From Ruegeria atlantica (GTDB lineage: Bacteria > Pseudomonadota > Alphaproteobacteria > Rhodobacterales > Rhodobacteraceae): 64,000 bases of DNA. Below, piece after piece: positions 63,401-64,000 of the stretch (the stretch's first letter is position 1; the number at the start of each line of letters is the position of its first letter). The notes under the pieces are model-generated. The model saw only the letters and a program-made list of their open reading frames with translations. It was not told the origin of the DNA and did not search any database. The stretch spans positions 682,093-746,092 of the forward strand of contig NZ_CYPU01000039.1 of the NCBI RefSeq assembly GCF_001458195.1, read 5' to 3'. Position numbers and translations under genes: made by a program.

Positions 63401-64000
63401 AAGTGACTGAAGTTGGTCCCGGTACCCGAGCCGTATTTGAACAGGCGCGCCTCGCGCACCCACAGATCCATGATGCCGCCTTCGTTCACCAGATCATCAT
63501 CGACAGACTGGATGAAGCACGCGTGCGGCTGCGGATGTTCATACGCGGATTTCGATTTGGTCAGCTTGCCGGTCTTGTAGTCGACGTAGTGGTGACCTTG
63601 CGCGGGACCGTCGATTCCATATGCCCAGTGCAGACCGGTGTTGAACCATTGTGGGCTGTTCGGCGCAGCGCGCTGGGTCGCCAGCATATAGCGCATCTCA
63701 TCAAAGTAGGCGCGCGCATCCTCTTCCGTCGAGAAGTAACCACCCTTCCAGCCCCAATAGGCCCAGGCGCCCGCCAGCCGGTCAAAAACCTGCTTTGAAG
63801 ACGTCTCACCATCGAACTCCGCCTTATCGGCCGGGACCGAGCGCCACAGAAATTCGGGGACGTCTTTCTCTTTTACTTTCTTCAGCTTAGTCGGCACGCC
63901 CGCCTTACGGAAATACTTCTGCGCGATGACGTCGCTGGCAACCTGGCTCCAACGCGTGGGCACTTCGATGTTGTCCAGGCGAAAAACGATGGTGCCATCG
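60469..64000 (-). CDS. nrdJ: class II (B12-dependent) ribonucleoside-diphosphate reductase, 5' end outside window
   Basis: NrdJ makes deoxyribonucleotides with adenosylcobalamin. About 1176 codons are visible. The reading frame stays open to the right edge ([14 protein letters not shown]), so the true start lies beyond it; an in-frame GTG at 63963 is internal. Landmarks are [23 protein letters not shown], the region [74 protein letters not shown] and [27 protein letters not shown]. The end is a C-terminal zinc ribbon [22 protein letters not shown]. This long form of class II reductase is typical of Rhodobacteraceae. Confidence 0.97.
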   Translation of the reverse strand, partial: DGTIVFRLDNIEVPTRWSQVASDVIAQKYFRKAGVPTKLKKVKEKDVPEFLWRSVPADKAEFDGETSSKQVFDRLAGAWAYWGWKGGYFSTEEDARAYFDEMRYMLATQRAAPNSPQWFNTGLHWAYGIDGPAQGHHYVDYKTGKLTKSKSAYEHPQPHACFIQSVDDDLVNEGGIMDLWVREARLFKYGSGTGTNFSHLRAEGEALSGGGKSSGLMGFLKIGDRAAGAIKSGGTTRRAAKMVIVDADHPDIEKFIEWKVIEEQKVASIVAGSKMHEKMLNGIFEAIRTWDGAQDDAYNPKKNDALKDAVREAKKVAIPETYIKRVLDYAKQGHDSIEFPTYDTDWDSEAYSSVSGQNSNNSIRVTNAFLTAVEKDADWELINRTDGKVAKTVKARDLWEKVGHAAWACADPGIQFHDTVNEWHTCPKDGEIRGSNPCSEYMFLDDTACNLASMNLLTFLKDGEFQAEDYMHASRLWTLTLEISVTMAQFPSKEIAQLSYDFRTLGLGYANIGGLLMNMGYSYDSDEGRAICGALTAIMTGVAYATSAEIAGGLGPFKGYERNADNMLRVIRNHRRASQGVTDGYEKLAVKPVPLDHGNCPDKRLVDLAMSAWDEALSLGEKNGYRNAQATVIAPTGTIGLVMDCDTTGIEPDFALVKFKKLAGGGYFKIINRSVPSALEKQGYSSSQIEEIVGYAVGHGTIGNAPGINHTSLTGHGFGPNELAKVDAALESAFDIRFVFNQWTLGEDFCTGVLGIPATKLNDPTFDLLRHLGFTKADIDAANDHVCGTMTLEGAPHLKEEHYSIFDCANPCGKKGKRFLGVDSHITMMAAAQSFISGAISKTINMPNDATIEDCQKAYELSWSLGVKANALYRDGSKLSQPLAAALVEDDDEAAEVLESGTAHEKSVVLAEKVIEKVVVKEIIRSHREKLPHRRKGYTQKAIVGGHKVYLRTGEFEDGKLGEIFIDMHKEGAGFRAMMNNFAIAVSVGLQYGVPLEEFVDAFTFTKFEPAGMVQGNDSIKNATSILDYIFRELAVSYLDRTDLAHVKPEGATFDDLGRGEEDGLSNVSEISDSAASKSLEVLKQISSTGYLRKRLPQDLVVFNGGQPEVNGMAEPAAQFEAPVAETAVATGMDARTKAKMQGYEGDPCGECGNYTLVRNGTCMKCNTCGATSGCS

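Noticed and set aside
63963..64000. NrdJ start at an in-frame GTG (63963)
   Set aside because: The frame continues to the window edge with typical NrdJ N-terminal sequence ([14 protein letters not shown]), so the GTG is internal.

Overview
The window reads as a chromosomal stretch of a Roseobacter-group alphaproteobacterium (Rhodobacteraceae, close to Ruegeria-type genomes). Support comes from the recA/cckA neighbourhood, an alphaproteobacterial SOS box (GTTC-N7-GTTC) before recA, a CtrA box (TTAA-N7-TTAA) before cckA, TRAP-TAXI and BCCT solute transporters, a non-pyrrolysine MttB-family methyltransferase and a B12-dependent class II ribonucleotide reductase. Genes are tightly packed, many with ATGA or GTGA stop/start overlaps. 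No rRNA operon, CRISPR array or intact insertion sequence was seen. Both ends cut a gene: recA on the left and nrdJ on the right.

Layout. 0-6.4 kb: recA, a small sulfotransferase-like gene, cckA, an RsmB-type rRNA methyltransferase and guaB. 6.5-14.1 kb: corrinoid and one-carbon genes (ASKHA-type corrinoid reductive activator, an MtrH-type methyltetrahydrofolate:corrinoid methyltransferase, MetF and a small PF13769 protein), interrupted at 9.55-11.4 kb by a 1.7 kb island at a tRNA-Gly(CCC) gene, flanked by a duplicated tRNA 3' half. 14.3-16.4 kb: Ppx/GppA and RlmE. 16.5-21.6 kb: an octaheme cytochrome/TPR protein coupled to a YihY-family membrane protein, an AI-2E-type permease and an HDAC-like amidohydrolase. 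21.7-27.8 kb: a MoxR/Bat-type operon (moxR, DUF58, DUF4381, two VWA proteins, BatD-like). 27.8-33.3 kb: a Crp/Fnr regulator, a periplasmic arylsulfatase, a HAD phosphatase, cardiolipin synthase and a K+-channel-like protein. 33.4-37.5 kb: an AttEFGH-type ABC system. 37.5-43.6 kb: a TRAP-TAXI transporter with a universal stress protein, divergent from a BCCT carrier that is followed by a 30-residue membrane microprotein. 43.9-52.3 kb: tRNA-Leu(CAA), a VTT-domain protein, DsbB, HNH nuclease, RluE-type synthase, a four-gene overlapping repair/hydrolase operon, MFS, MarR, YceI and a degenerate squalene/phytoene-synthase-like protein. 52.3-57.7 kb: cimA, cysS, MmcQ/YjbR, an aminotransferase and an outer-membrane barrel. 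58.1-64 kb: MttB-like methyltransferase, an EF-hand protein, a highly structured gene-free interval, and nrdJ.

How it fits together. The strongest theme is corrinoid-dependent C1 transfer. An MttB-family protein would move a methyl group from a quaternary amine to a corrinoid protein (not in this window). The MtrH-type protein would pass it to tetrahydrofolate, MetF would oxidise methyl-THF, and the ASKHA protein would reactivate inactivated corrinoid. The BCCT carrier is a plausible importer of the substrate. The activator, the MtrH-type protein and the MttB-type protein share Gly/Arg-rich terminal tails. NrdJ adds another B12 dependence. The other notable features are the tRNA-Gly island scar, the BCCT-coupled microprotein, the octaheme cytochrome and the structured region beside nrdJ.
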